Shown in pieces: positions 43,665-52,169 of a DNA stretch of 64,000 bases. The first letter of the stretch is position 1. Every line of letters starts with the position of its first letter. Origin of the DNA: Desulfovibrio desulfuricans. Lineage in GTDB: Bacteria > Desulfobacterota > Desulfovibrionia > Desulfovibrionales > Desulfovibrionaceae. Location of the stretch: contig NZ_JANFYZ010000002.1 in assembly GCF_024460775.1 (NCBI RefSeq), positions 280,954 to 344,953 on the forward strand. Reading direction: 5' to 3'. The notes under the pieces are model-generated. The model saw nothing but the letters and a program-made list of their open reading frames with translations, ran no database searches and was not told where the DNA came from. The translations under genes and the position numbers were made by a program.

Positions 43665-46445
43665 ATGTCGCTGAAACAACGCCTCAATCTTTCTGCCGAA
43701 CCTGTCTTTCTTATGGACGGCTCTGCCTTTATATATCGCGGTTTTTTTGCCAACAAGAACATGCAGCGCTCCGACGGCTTTCCCACCAACGCGCTGGTGG
43801 TGGTAACGCGCGTGCTGCTGCGCATTCTGCGCGATGAACGGCCCGCCCATTTTCTCTTCGTCAAGGATGGCAAGGGCAAGAACTTCCGTCACGACCTCTA
43901 TCCACTGTACAAGGCCAACCGTGACGCCACGCCAGAAGATCTGGTGCGGCAGATGGACCCCATTGTACGCATGGTCAAGGCTCTTGGCATTCCTGTTGAG
44001 ATTTCTGACGGCTGCGAGGCTGACGATTGCATAGCCTCGCTGGCGGCGCGTTTTTCCGTCCAGCGGCCCGTGGTTATCGTGAGCGGAGATAAAGACCTCA
44101 AGCAGTGCCTCGGCCCCAACGTGTACATGTGGGACCCTGCATCCAAGGAAGAAAAACTGCTCTCTGCCGCAGAATTTACGGCGGAAAGCGGCCTCAGGCC
44201 CGACCAGTGGGCCGATGTGCAGGCCCTTGTGGGCGACACGAGCGATAATATCCCCGGCGTGCCGGGCATCGGCCCCAAGACGGCGCAGAAAATTTTTGAA
44301 ATATGCCCAACGCTTGAAGACATTCGCGACCATTTTGCCCTGCTTGGCCCCAAGATTCAGGACAAGCTGCGCGACCACCTTGAAAACATGTTTTTGTGGC
44401 GGCAGCTCACCTCTCTTTCACTGGATGTGTGCACGGAGCTGACCCTTGACGACATGACCGTCAATCCTCTGGATGAAGCCCAGTGCGCCAGCATGGCGGA
44501 GGAATTTGAACTGCACGCCCTGCGCCGCGACATGGCAACGCTGGCCCGTTTGCAGCGCAGCGCCCCAGCAGGTTCGGCAGCGGCTCCGGCCGAGTCTGAC
44601 TCTGCAACTGGCGGGTCTGTATCGAATGCTGGCTCAAATATTGGTGCCGATGCCGCCGCGCTCCGTTCTGCTGCCCAGGGTTCGCTGATGGCTCCCGCCG
44701 AAAAATCCCCTTCAAAACCTCGCCCCGCAGCCGGGGCAGGCCCGCAGATGAGCTTGCTGGATGTGGCCGACGAACCCGAAGCTCCGCTCCTGAGCGAAGC
44801 AGGGCAGTTGCCCCCCTGCGCAGGGCTTGAGGCCGCAATAATCTGGCCCGGCGGGCCGGGCAAACCGCCCCACGTGGCCGTGGCTGGCGGCGATGATTTT
44901 CGCTGGGGCGGTAATGTGGAAGACCTTTGCACATGGCTCGCCGGGGCGCAAAGGCTGGTGACGGCTGACCTCAAGGCCCAGCTGATAGCCGCCGCCTGCT
45001 GGCGCAAGCTGCCTGCGGAGGCCAATCCGCCGTTCTTTTTTGATCTTGGTCTTGCCGCCTACCTCATTAACCCAGAGGAAAGCGATTACGGCTGGCCCCG
45101 TCTGGCTGTGCGCTGGGGCATCCCCCTGCGCGAAGGGCAGGGCGGCAACGGCCCCGCCAGCATGGCCCTGCGCATGGCCGCCGCCATGGAACAGCGGCTG
45201 GAGGCTGACGGTCTGCTCGACCTGTACCGCACGCTTGAACTGCCGCTCACGCCCGTGCTGGCCCAGATGGAGGCGCGCGGCGTCGCCATTGACGCAGCGG
45301 CCTTTCAGTCTTTTCTTTCAGACGTGCAGGGCGAGATCGACAGGCTCACGCAGGAAGTTTTTGCCGCAGCGGGAACCACGTTCAACATCCGCTCGGCCCA
45401 GCAGCTTGGCGAGGTGCTGTTCAACACGCTCAAGCTGCCCTCGCCGCGCAAAACCCGTGGCGGTCAGGCATCCACCAATCAGGAAACACTGGAAAAACTG
45501 GCCGGGCAACACCCCGTGGTGGAGAGCATTCTCCAGTTTCGTAAACTGGAAAAAATGCGCTCCACCTATCTGGATCCCCTGCCGCGCCTTGTGGACCCAC
45601 GCGGGCGCATCCACACGACCTTTAACCAGAAGGCCACGGCCACGGGGCGGCTTTCGTCCAGCAATCCCAATCTTCAGAACATCCCCGTGCGCGGCCCGCT
45701 GGGCAAGCGCATGCGCTCGTGCTTTATCGCCGGGCCGGATCACGCCCTTGTTTCCGCCGACTATTCACAGGTAGAACTGCGTGTGCTGGCGCACATGTCG
45801 CAGGATACGGCCCTGCTTGAAGCCTTCCGCAACGGCGAGGACATCCACGCCCGCACGGCGGCGCTGGTGTACGACCTGCCGTCCAGCGAGGTCAGCCCCG
45901 ACCAGCGGCGCAATGCCAAGACCATCAACTTTGGTCTTATTTACGGCATGGGCGCGCAAAAATTGGCTCAGGAGCTGAAAATCACCACCAACGAGGCCAA
46001 GGAATTCATTGCGCGCTATTTTGAGCGGCTCACAGGCCTGAAGCAGTTTTATGAAGAGGTGGAGGCTGTTGCCAAGCGGCAGGGCTATGTGACTACCCTT
46101 GGCGGGCGGCGGCGCTTGTTGCCCGATATCCATTCCGCCAACGGGCAGAACTACGCGCTGGCGCGGCGGCAGGCTATCAATACCGTGATTCAAGGGTCAG
46201 CGGCGGATATCATCAAGCTTGCCATGCTGGCTGTGGCCCATGATGCGGAGTTGAAGCGGCTGGATGCCCGGTTGCTCTTGCAGGTGCATGACGAACTTTT
46301 GCTGGAAGTGCCCACGGAGGCTGCGGCTGCTGCGGGTGAACGGGTGGCGGCGCTTATGGGCGGGGTTATGCCGGGCGGCGTGGCTTTGTCTGTGCCGTTG
46401 GTCGTTGACTGGGGGCAGGGCAGGGATTGGGGCTCCGCCCACTAG
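43665..46445 (+). CDS. polA: DNA polymerase I
   Basis: 926 residues. Residues 1-290 are the 5'-3' exonuclease (FLMDGSAFIYRGFF, GCEADDCIASL, GDTSDNIPGVPGIGPKTA). Residues about 305-360 are a Ser/Ala/Pro/Gly linker. About 365-540 is the proofreading-type domain, but no D-x-E motif is seen, so 3'-5' editing is probably lost. The polymerase domain has motif A VSADYSQVELRVLAH, motif B RRNAKTINFGLIYGMG and motif C LLLQVHDELLLEVP. It repairs gaps and removes RNA primers. It is divergent from the lipid-transport operon, 94 bases away. Confidence 0.97.
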   Translation: MSLKQRLNLSAEPVFLMDGSAFIYRGFFANKNMQRSDGFPTNALVVVTRVLLRILRDERPAHFLFVKDGKGKNFRHDLYPLYKANRDATPEDLVRQMDPIVRMVKALGIPVEISDGCEADDCIASLAARFSVQRPVVIVSGDKDLKQCLGPNVYMWDPASKEEKLLSAAEFTAESGLRPDQWADVQALVGDTSDNIPGVPGIGPKTAQKIFEICPTLEDIRDHFALLGPKIQDKLRDHLENMFLWRQLTSLSLDVCTELTLDDMTVNPLDEAQCASMAEEFELHALRRDMATLARLQRSAPAGSAAAPAESDSATGGSVSNAGSNIGADAAALRSAAQGSLMAPAEKSPSKPRPAAGAGPQMSLLDVADEPEAPLLSEAGQLPPCAGLEAAIIWPGGPGKPPHVAVAGGDDFRWGGNVEDLCTWLAGAQRLVTADLKAQLIAAACWRKLPAEANPPFFFDLGLAAYLINPEESDYGWPRLAVRWGIPLREGQGGNGPASMALRMAAAMEQRLEADGLLDLYRTLELPLTPVLAQMEARGVAIDAAAFQSFLSDVQGEIDRLTQEVFAAAGTTFNIRSAQQLGEVLFNTLKLPSPRKTRGGQASTNQETLEKLAGQHPVVESILQFRKLEKMRSTYLDPLPRLVDPRGRIHTTFNQKATATGRLSSSNPNLQNIPVRGPLGKRMRSCFIAGPDHALVSADYSQVELRVLAHMSQDTALLEAFRNGEDIHARTAALVYDLPSSEVSPDQRRNAKTINFGLIYGMGAQKLAQELKITTNEAKEFIARYFERLTGLKQFYEEVEAVAKRQGYVTTLGGRRRLLPDIHSANGQNYALARRQAINTVIQGSAADIIKLAMLAVAHDAELKRLDARLLLQVHDELLLEVPTEAAAAAGERVAALMGGVMPGGVALSVPLVVDWGQGRDWGSAH

Positions 46446-46472
46446 AGCATGGGGGGCTTTTTGTCTCTGGCT

Positions 46473-46548
46473 GCGTCAAAACGGTTTTTTATTTCGGTCG
46501 AGTACCGTGAGAGTACACTCCCTGCATAAAAAAACGTTTTTCCTTGCC
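46473..46548 (+). repeat. Dispersed hairpin repeat, copy 1
   Basis: An imperfect long hairpin: arms AAAACGGTTTTTTAT... and ...ATAAAAAAACGTTTT close around GTAC-CGTGAGA-GTACACTC. It lies 30 bases after polA. A second copy in opposite orientation lies at 48655-48735 with matching arm changes (AAAACG/CGTTTT here, AAAAGG/CCTTTT there). Confidence 0.75.
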
Positions 46549-46650
46549 AGAAAGCAAAAATCCCCACCATGCAAATGGTTGCCTTGCGGTTTGGGGTGAG
46601 CCTGTCAGGCTGATTTACGCAAACCCGACTTTTGCACCCTGAATGCGTCA

Positions 46651-46706
46651 GCGCCGGGATTTTGATGCTCACGTACTTGAGTACGCTGCGCTCAAAATCC
46701 CGGCGC
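46651..46706. repeat. Large palindromic hairpin
   Basis: GCGCCGGGATTTTGA (46651-46665) pairs perfectly with TCAAAATCCCGGCGC (46692-46706); inside is a second small hairpin CGTAC-TTGA-GTACG (46672-46685). A TTTCTTTT tract follows on the plus strand, so it may end polA transcripts. Confidence 0.75.
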
Positions 46707-47354
46707 TTTCTTTTCAGTCCGCAAAACGCGTATTTTGCAAATTAGCCCAACACCAGCCATCGCCTCCGCTTTCGCTCCGGCGAGTATAAGGAAGGCAACT
46801 CCACGACCAGCTTCTTATGAAGGACGATATTTTTCTGACTTGTAGGACATTCGCTTGATCACGGTTGATCGGGGTAGGTGTTGTTTGCAATGGGCTGTTT
46901 TTTTGAACAAAATTTTTATCTATCTGCAATGGTTATTATTTTTATCGACTTGGAAAGCCAAGGGCATGCGCAAGGGGCAAAGCATTTATTCAAGGCATAA
47001 AAAACAGTGGTATTTGGCTGAAATGGAAACCATCCAAAGCGAAAGCGGACTCTGGCATTTACGCGGCGCGGAGGGAGATCGCCTGAGCGAGCAAAGCGAG
47101 GGGAAGGAAGCTCCCGCAGCTATAGCCGCGTTGCCCTCGTCATCCAGCGGAAGTTGAAAACCCTCTTAGGGGGTGTTCCGGGGGGAGTGCAGAGGGGGCC
47201 GAGGAGGGGCGCAGCCCCTAACAGGCCCCCTTTGCCCCGCGCCGGGGAGGCGCATAACCTTCGCCGAAAGGCGAAACCAAGTGCCCGCAGGGCAGCAAAC
47301 CAAATCATTGTGGCCAGAGGGCGAAACCCCGTGCCCGAAGGCGGCAAAATCCAG
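46707..47354. other. Spacer with no supported gene
   Basis: About 650 bases. Open frames here lack ribosome-binding sites and known motifs. The right part is G-rich and leads into two direct repeats. Confidence 0.45.
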
Positions 47355-47369
47355 TTATCTGCCAGCCGC
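47270..47369. repeat. Two direct repeats of about 50 bases
   Basis: Units at 47270-47319 and 47320-47369 share GGCGAAACC-x2-GTGCCCG-x-AGG and the later GCAAA and GCCAG. The second unit runs into the last codons of the convergent tilS gene. Confidence 0.5.
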
Positions 47370-48485
47370 GCAGCGGCGAAAAACAACACTCCCACCTTTC
47401 AAATACGCTTCCAACCCACCGGGCAACTGAAACCTCGTATTCCCCCGCCCCTTGGCAAGAGCATCATTCAGAGCCAGCAAAGTTCGGGCGCGAGCCTGAC
47501 CGTGAATCTGCCCCGAACTGTCAGAATCTTTGTCAGCATTCCCCGCCGCAGGGCGGCACAAAAAACGCACAGCCCGAACATACAGGCGCAAGCGGGCGGC
47601 AGGGTGCAGCCCCGCCAGCAACTTCGCAGGCAAGGTCAGGCTGGGGCCTTCAACAATATCTTTCTTTGCTGAAAGCTCCGCGTCATCCTTCCCCACAATC
47701 CACGGATGTTCAGCCAGGGCCGCATCGAGCGCCGTATTCCAGTAATCCTCATCCAGCCGTGCCATTTGCCACAGATCATGCAGGGTGCGGTCAAGGGAGG
47801 GATTTTCTTCGCGCAGCAGGGGCAGCACATCCAGCCGCAGCCTGTTGCGCTTGTATTGGCGGCTCTGGTTGCTGGCATCCTCGCGCCAGTCAATGCCGCA
47901 TTCGACCAACAATGTTCTCAGCGCTTGCGCGTCCGTTGCCAACAGCGGGCGCAGCAGATGGCGCTCGTCATCGCGAGCGGCCATGCCTCCAAGGGCGGGC
48001 CATCCTGTGCCCCGCGTGAGGCGCAGCAATACGTCCTCGCTCACATCGCCAGCGTGATGCCCAAGGGCGATAACGTCGGCCCCCACGGCAACGCGCTCCT
48101 GCTCAAGCAGGGCATAGCGCAATCGGCGTGCGGCATCTTCAATGCCAGTACCGCTGTTTTCGGCCAGCTTGCGCACATCGGCTTGCCGCACGGTACAGGG
48201 GATGTTCAGGATATTGCATACCTGGAGTGTAAATACAGCGTCTTGCGCAGATTCGTCCCGCAAGCCGTGGTCAACGCTCAGGGCGTGGAGGCTCAGCCCC
48301 AGCCGTGGGGCCAGCAGGTGCAGCACAACGGCGAGCGCTGTGGAATCGGCCCCGCCGGAAAGAGCCAGCAGCAGCCGCGAATCTTTTGCAAGCCCAAGCC
48401 GCGTCAGGCAGAAGCGCTCCACCTCAAGGCAAAGACGGGCCGCGGCGGGCGGGATGTTTTGCAGCGTAGGCGCGGATTTGATCAT
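47355..48485 (-). CDS. tilS: tRNA(Ile)-lysidine synthase
   Basis: 376 residues. The PP-loop LALSGGADSTAL (SGGADS at 43-48), SVDHGLR and ARRLRYALL are diagnostic of TilS. It attaches lysine to C34 of the AUA-reading tRNA-Ile using ATP. The C-terminal substrate-binding part is short, and its last codons overlap a direct repeat, so the 3' end may have been remodelled. The gene sits alone between repeat elements. Confidence 0.94.
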   Translation of the reverse strand: MIKSAPTLQNIPPAAARLCLEVERFCLTRLGLAKDSRLLLALSGGADSTALAVVLHLLAPRLGLSLHALSVDHGLRDESAQDAVFTLQVCNILNIPCTVRQADVRKLAENSGTGIEDAARRLRYALLEQERVAVGADVIALGHHAGDVSEDVLLRLTRGTGWPALGGMAARDDERHLLRPLLATDAQALRTLLVECGIDWREDASNQSRQYKRNRLRLDVLPLLREENPSLDRTLHDLWQMARLDEDYWNTALDAALAEHPWIVGKDDAELSAKKDIVEGPSLTLPAKLLAGLHPAARLRLYVRAVRFLCRPAAGNADKDSDSSGQIHGQARARTLLALNDALAKGRGNTRFQLPGGLEAYLKGGSVVFRRCAAGR

Positions 48486-48628
48486 GGCATGCCTGCGGCA
48501 AGGATATATGGGCAGAAGCTCGGCCCGGAGAGATTGGAACTTGTGAAACCGGGAATGACCGATGCAGGAAGGTTTTTGGGGGGCATGTGCCGCCCCAAAT
48601 CCGTATCAAAAAGCCGTGCCTGGGGGCT

Positions 48629-48764
48629 TCTCTAACTCAATGATTCTGCGCCAAGGGCAAGGAAAAAGGCTTTTTTTACGAAAGGAGTGTACTCTTACGG
48701 TACATGACTGGAGTAAAAAATATCCTTTTGACGCAGCCAGTTGGACAAAAGAATGAGTTAGAGA
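48629..48764 (-). repeat. 136-base MITE-like element with 11-base terminal inverted repeats (hairpin repeat, copy 2)
   Basis: TCTCTAACTCA (48629-48639) and TGAGTTAGAGA (48754-48764) are perfect inverted ends. Inside, 48664-48729 is a long hairpin with AAAAGG/CCTTTT arms around GTAC-CGTAAGA-GTAC (minus strand), the counterpart of the repeat at 46473. It stops 6 bases before the end of the gene at 48771. No transposase is present. Confidence 0.65.
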
Positions 48765-48770
48765 CTGACC

Positions 48771-49109
48771 CTAAGCCGGATTGATGCCCAGTTCCACCAG
48801 CAGGTTCTCAAGCCATACGATCATGCGGTCGCGCAGTTCGGGCGAGGCATAGTGCACACATTCGCAGCGCATGCGGCCACGCGCGCGCACAAGCAGCTCA
48901 AGGCGCACAAAATTTTCTTCAATTTCCAGCCCCATGACGTGGGGGCCGCAGCTTTCCTCATGCTCCTGCTGCACTGGCGAGAGCATGTCGGCGGGAACGG
49001 GCAGCCAGAAGAGGCCGTCCATGCCCGAGGTAAGCTCCATCTCGGTGAGGGTGGCACTCAGTTTTGCGGTATCTTCTTCCGTGATGTCGTCAATTCCGTA
49101 CCAGCGCAT
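48771..49109 (-). CDS. Conserved-looking protein of unknown function downstream of hemA
   Basis: 112 residues, acidic, mixed alpha/beta (MRWYGIDDITEEDTAKLSATL ... GINPA), with a CECVHY stretch near residue 83. No family recognised. Its ATG overlaps the hemA stop (ATGA), so it is translated with hemA and may belong to tetrapyrrole synthesis. Its 3' end abuts the MITE-like element. Confidence 0.75.
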   Translation of the reverse strand: MRWYGIDDITEEDTAKLSATLTEMELTSGMDGLFWLPVPADMLSPVQQEHEESCGPHVMGLEIEENFVRLELLVRARGRMRCECVHYASPELRDRMIVWLENLLVELGINPA

Positions 49110-50401
49110 CAGTGTTCCTCCGAATAGGGGCAGCCAGTTTTATCCAGATTGAAAATACGGCGCGCAATGCTGATGCGCGGGCCGTTGCCCTCCTGGGACA
49201 TGCTGCCGCGCTTGAGAAACATGATGGGGTCATGGTTGAGCTTGCGCACCAGCGCACCCACCAGAGCCTCAAGGGCATCGCGGGTTTCATCGTTCACCGG
49301 GCCGAGCCTTTTGAGGGTCTTGGCCAGTTCTTCCTGTCCCATGCGTTCGCCGCGCTGGATGAGGTCAACGATGGTGGGCTGGACGTCGAGGCTTGAAAGC
49401 CAGCGGGAGAACAGCAGCACTTCCTCATTGACGATATCTGCGGCCTTGGCGGCTTCGTCGCGTCGAGTGGCGAGGTTTTCTTCCACCACTTCCTTGAGGT
49501 CGTCAATGTCGTACAGATAGACGTTGTCGAGGCCGTTGACGTCCGGGTCGATGTCGCGCGGCACGGCAATGTCGATAAAGAACATGGGCCTGTTTTTGCG
49601 GGCCTTGAGCACGGCGCGGATGTCGCGCGCGCGGATGATGGGTTCCTGCGAACCGGTGGAGGTGATGATGATGTCCACCTCTGTCAGGTGCTCTGCCATG
49701 TCTTCAAAGGGGATAGCCCGTCCCTTGAACTGCTTTGCCAGCTCCTGCCCGCGCTCGAGCGTGCGGTTGGCAACCAGAATTTCATCAATGCCCGACTGCA
49801 AAAGGTGCATGGCGGCAAGTTCGGCCATTTCGCCTGCGCCCACCAGCATTGCCTTATGGGTCTTCATGTCGCCAAAAATGCGTTTGGCAAGCTCCACGGC
49901 GGCATAACTGATGGAAACCGCGCTGGAGGCCACCGCAGTTTCTGTGCGCACCCTTTTGGCTACGGAAAAAGCCTTGTGCACCAGCCTGTTAAGTATAACG
50001 CCCGTGGCGTGGCACTTGACCGCCTTGCGGTAGGCGGTTTTGAGCTGGCCCAGAATCTGCGGTTCGCCCAGCACCATGGAATCAAGGCTGGACGCCACAG
50101 AAAACAGATGGCGCACCGCCTCCAGATTCTTGTGCACATAGACGTAGGGCTTGAGTTCCTCGGGCTTCGCGCCGCGCGCAACGGCCCAGTTTTCAAGCAT
50201 CTGCCCGGCTACGTCGCCGTTGCCGGCGGCCAGCAGCTCCACGCGGTTACAGGTGGAAAGGATCACGCTTTCGCTCACCGCGCCAACACACGGCACGGCC
50301 CAATGCTCTTCATCGCAGTGGTTGACCAGGGCAAAGCGCTCGCGCACGTCCACGCTGGCAGTGCGATGATTCAGGCCGACAAGAAAGATATCACAGTCCA
50401 T
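49109..50401 (-). CDS. hemA: Glutamyl-tRNA reductase
   Basis: 430 residues. Catalytic Cys51 in ILSTCNRVEL, NHRTAS near the start, and the NADPH-binding VGAGEMAELAAMHL. It reduces glutamyl-tRNA to glutamate-1-semialdehyde, the first step of tetrapyrrole synthesis. It lies in an operon with hemX-like and siroheme synthase genes upstream and a small unknown gene overlapping its end, fitting supply of precursor for siroheme and haem. Confidence 0.97.
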   Translation of the reverse strand: MDCDIFLVGLNHRTASVDVRERFALVNHCDEEHWAVPCVGAVSESVILSTCNRVELLAAGNGDVAGQMLENWAVARGAKPEELKPYVYVHKNLEAVRHLFSVASSLDSMVLGEPQILGQLKTAYRKAVKCHATGVILNRLVHKAFSVAKRVRTETAVASSAVSISYAAVELAKRIFGDMKTHKAMLVGAGEMAELAAMHLLQSGIDEILVANRTLERGQELAKQFKGRAIPFEDMAEHLTEVDIIITSTGSQEPIIRARDIRAVLKARKNRPMFFIDIAVPRDIDPDVNGLDNVYLYDIDDLKEVVEENLATRRDEAAKAADIVNEEVLLFSRWLSSLDVQPTIVDLIQRGERMGQEELAKTLKRLGPVNDETRDALEALVGALVRKLNHDPIMFLKRGSMSQEGNGPRISIARRIFNLDKTGCPYSEEH

Positions 50402-50414
50402 GATGATAGCCCGG

Positions 50415-51242
50415 TCAGCGCCGGATGAATGCGTGGTGTGTTTCCATGAAGGTATTCACCACAATGATTGAAAAGAGGCAGAGAATAAATACAAAAACAG
50501 CCAGTTGCGCAGGCTTGCGGCCCTTCCAGCCCTTGGTGAGGCGGTTGTGGAAAAGCACGGAGTAGAACAGCCAGATCACAATGCTGATAACTTCCTTGGG
50601 GTCGCCCGTAACCGTGCCGCCAAATACCGGCTTGGCCCAGATAAGCCCGGAAACGATGCCCAGAGTGTACATGGGGAAGCCGATCATGGTCGTGATGGCA
50701 TTGATTTTATCAAGCATGGAGAGGGCGGGCATGTCGAGCCAAAAGCCCTTCATGGTCAGCTTGCTTTTGATGCGCCCCTCCATGAACAGAAAGAGCGCTC
50801 CGGCGGCAAAGGCCAGCGCCAGCAGGGCAAGGCTCAAAAAGAGCGAGCCGATGTGCAGGGCGTAAAACGAGGTGTTGAGCGAGGGCGGAACCTGCACCAC
50901 CGAGGCCAGATACGGGGCCGACATGGCAAAGAGCATAAGCCCGAGCGGCGTGGCGAATACCAGCGGAATCTCCTGCCGCAGCTTGGCCCAGGCGGCAATG
51001 CCGCAGAGCACCACAAACCAGGCCATGAGCTGAAAGTACGCGCCAGCGCTCAGGCCGCCGGGCAGGGCCTTGTGAAAGCCCAGAAAGAGCATGAGCGTCT
51101 GGCAGGCAAAGCCCGCCAGCGCCACGCTACAGCCTATCTTGCGCCACAGGGCGCTGCGCGCGGCAACGCCCGCAAGCCCTGCAACACTGGCCGAGCCATA
51201 GAGCAGCAGGGTTACGGCGGTGGAAAATTCAGGGGAGATCAT
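50415..51242 (-). CDS. HemX/CcsA-type cytochrome c assembly membrane protein
   Basis: 275 residues with about eight membrane spans. The segment PSLNTSFYALHIGSLFLSLALLALAFAAGALFLF contains the conserved His region of the CcsA/HemX family. HemX is often encoded next to hemA and affects its level; CcsA handles haem for cytochrome c. Location right before hemA favours HemX. Its start overlaps the siroheme synthase gene by 14 bases. Confidence 0.87.
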   Translation of the reverse strand: MISPEFSTAVTLLLYGSASVAGLAGVAARSALWRKIGCSVALAGFACQTLMLFLGFHKALPGGLSAGAYFQLMAWFVVLCGIAAWAKLRQEIPLVFATPLGLMLFAMSAPYLASVVQVPPSLNTSFYALHIGSLFLSLALLALAFAAGALFLFMEGRIKSKLTMKGFWLDMPALSMLDKINAITTMIGFPMYTLGIVSGLIWAKPVFGGTVTGDPKEVISIVIWLFYSVLFHNRLTKGWKGRKPAQLAVFVFILCLFSIIVVNTFMETHHAFIRR

Positions 51243-51936
51243 GGAGCAACTCCGCTATATTGGCGTGCAGTGCGGGCGGAAGCGCCGCCTGCAAATAACG
51301 CGTACAGTTTTCATGGTCGTGTTCTTCCAGCCACTGTTGCAGAGGTGATTCTGCCAGCTTGCGGAACAATCCGGTATTCTGCCCTGTATCGTGCCCCAAG
51401 GCAAGAACCAGAGGCCGCAGCCGACCCATCAGGGTTGCCATGCGCGAACGCGGTTCAAGCCAGCGCTCAAGTTCGCCCTTCCAGCGGCGGGCCAGCGCGG
51501 GGCTTGCCCCGCCAGTGGAAAGCGCCGCCGCAAGCGGGGTGCTGCGGGCCACGGCTGGCACCTGAAAACAGCCCTCATCCGGATTGCTCGCGCTGTTGCA
51601 CAAAATACCCGCAACGGCGCACAGGGCGGCAATGCGGCTGTTTTCCGCAGCGCTGCCCGTGGCGGCAAATACCAGCCCGCAGCCATTGAGGTCGGCAGTC
51701 TCGCAGGCGCGGCGTTCAAAGTGTACCCTTGGGTCGCGTAGCAGTTCCGCCGCTTCCGGCGCTGATTCCGTCGCAGGCCCGGCAGGGTCGAGCACCAGCA
51801 CGGATGCCGGATTGCAGGCCAGCAGGCCGGAAAGTTTGCGTTGCCCCACCTGACCAAGGCCGACCACCAGACAGCGAATGCCTGAGAGCGAGATGAATAT
51901 GGGGTAGAGCGGGGCGGGGGGCAGTTGTGCGCGCAT
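51229..51936 (-). CDS. Precorrin-2 dehydrogenase/sirohydrochlorin ferrochelatase (Met8/CysG N-domain type)
   Basis: 235 residues from ATG 51936; an ATG 39 bases further up is also possible since neither has a strong ribosome-binding site. LYPIFISLSGIRCLVVGLGQVGQRKLSGLL is the NAD-binding start, and NxPDEGCFQVPAVARSTPLAAALSTGGASPALARR is the family signature. It makes sirohydrochlorin and siroheme, needed for dissimilatory sulfite reductase and for the siroheme-dependent haem route of sulfate reducers. Confidence 0.92.
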   Translation of the reverse strand: MRAQLPPAPLYPIFISLSGIRCLVVGLGQVGQRKLSGLLACNPASVLVLDPAGPATESAPEAAELLRDPRVHFERRACETADLNGCGLVFAATGSAAENSRIAALCAVAGILCNSASNPDEGCFQVPAVARSTPLAAALSTGGASPALARRWKGELERWLEPRSRMATLMGRLRPLVLALGHDTGQNTGLFRKLAESPLQQWLEEHDHENCTRYLQAALPPALHANIAELLHDLP

Positions 51937-52169
51937 GTGTGATCCAGATGGTGAAAGAAGCTTGAGGGTGAGCATACAGCAGCGCGAAATATTTTGCAAA
52001 GGGCTTGCGCGCCGCAGCATTTGCGCAACTTTGACTGTTGTGCAGCGAAGCTGCGCCGCACATTGCTTGCCTAGGTGGACAGATTGCCTTAGATTGTGGG
52101 CAATTGGCAGTTTTACGCATGCTTGCGGCTATTGACCGGTTACTGCCATCAACAACCATACGGAACGAC

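Noticed and set aside
46855..47157. 100-codon plus-strand frame in the spacer after polA
   Set aside because: No ribosome-binding site, no motif, overlaps repeat-like DNA.
47270..47369. CRISPR array
   Set aside because: Only two degenerate units with no spacers between them and no cas genes in the window.
47154..47672. 172-codon plus-strand frame overlapping tilS
   Set aside because: Arg/Pro/Ala-rich shadow opposite tilS and across the direct repeats.
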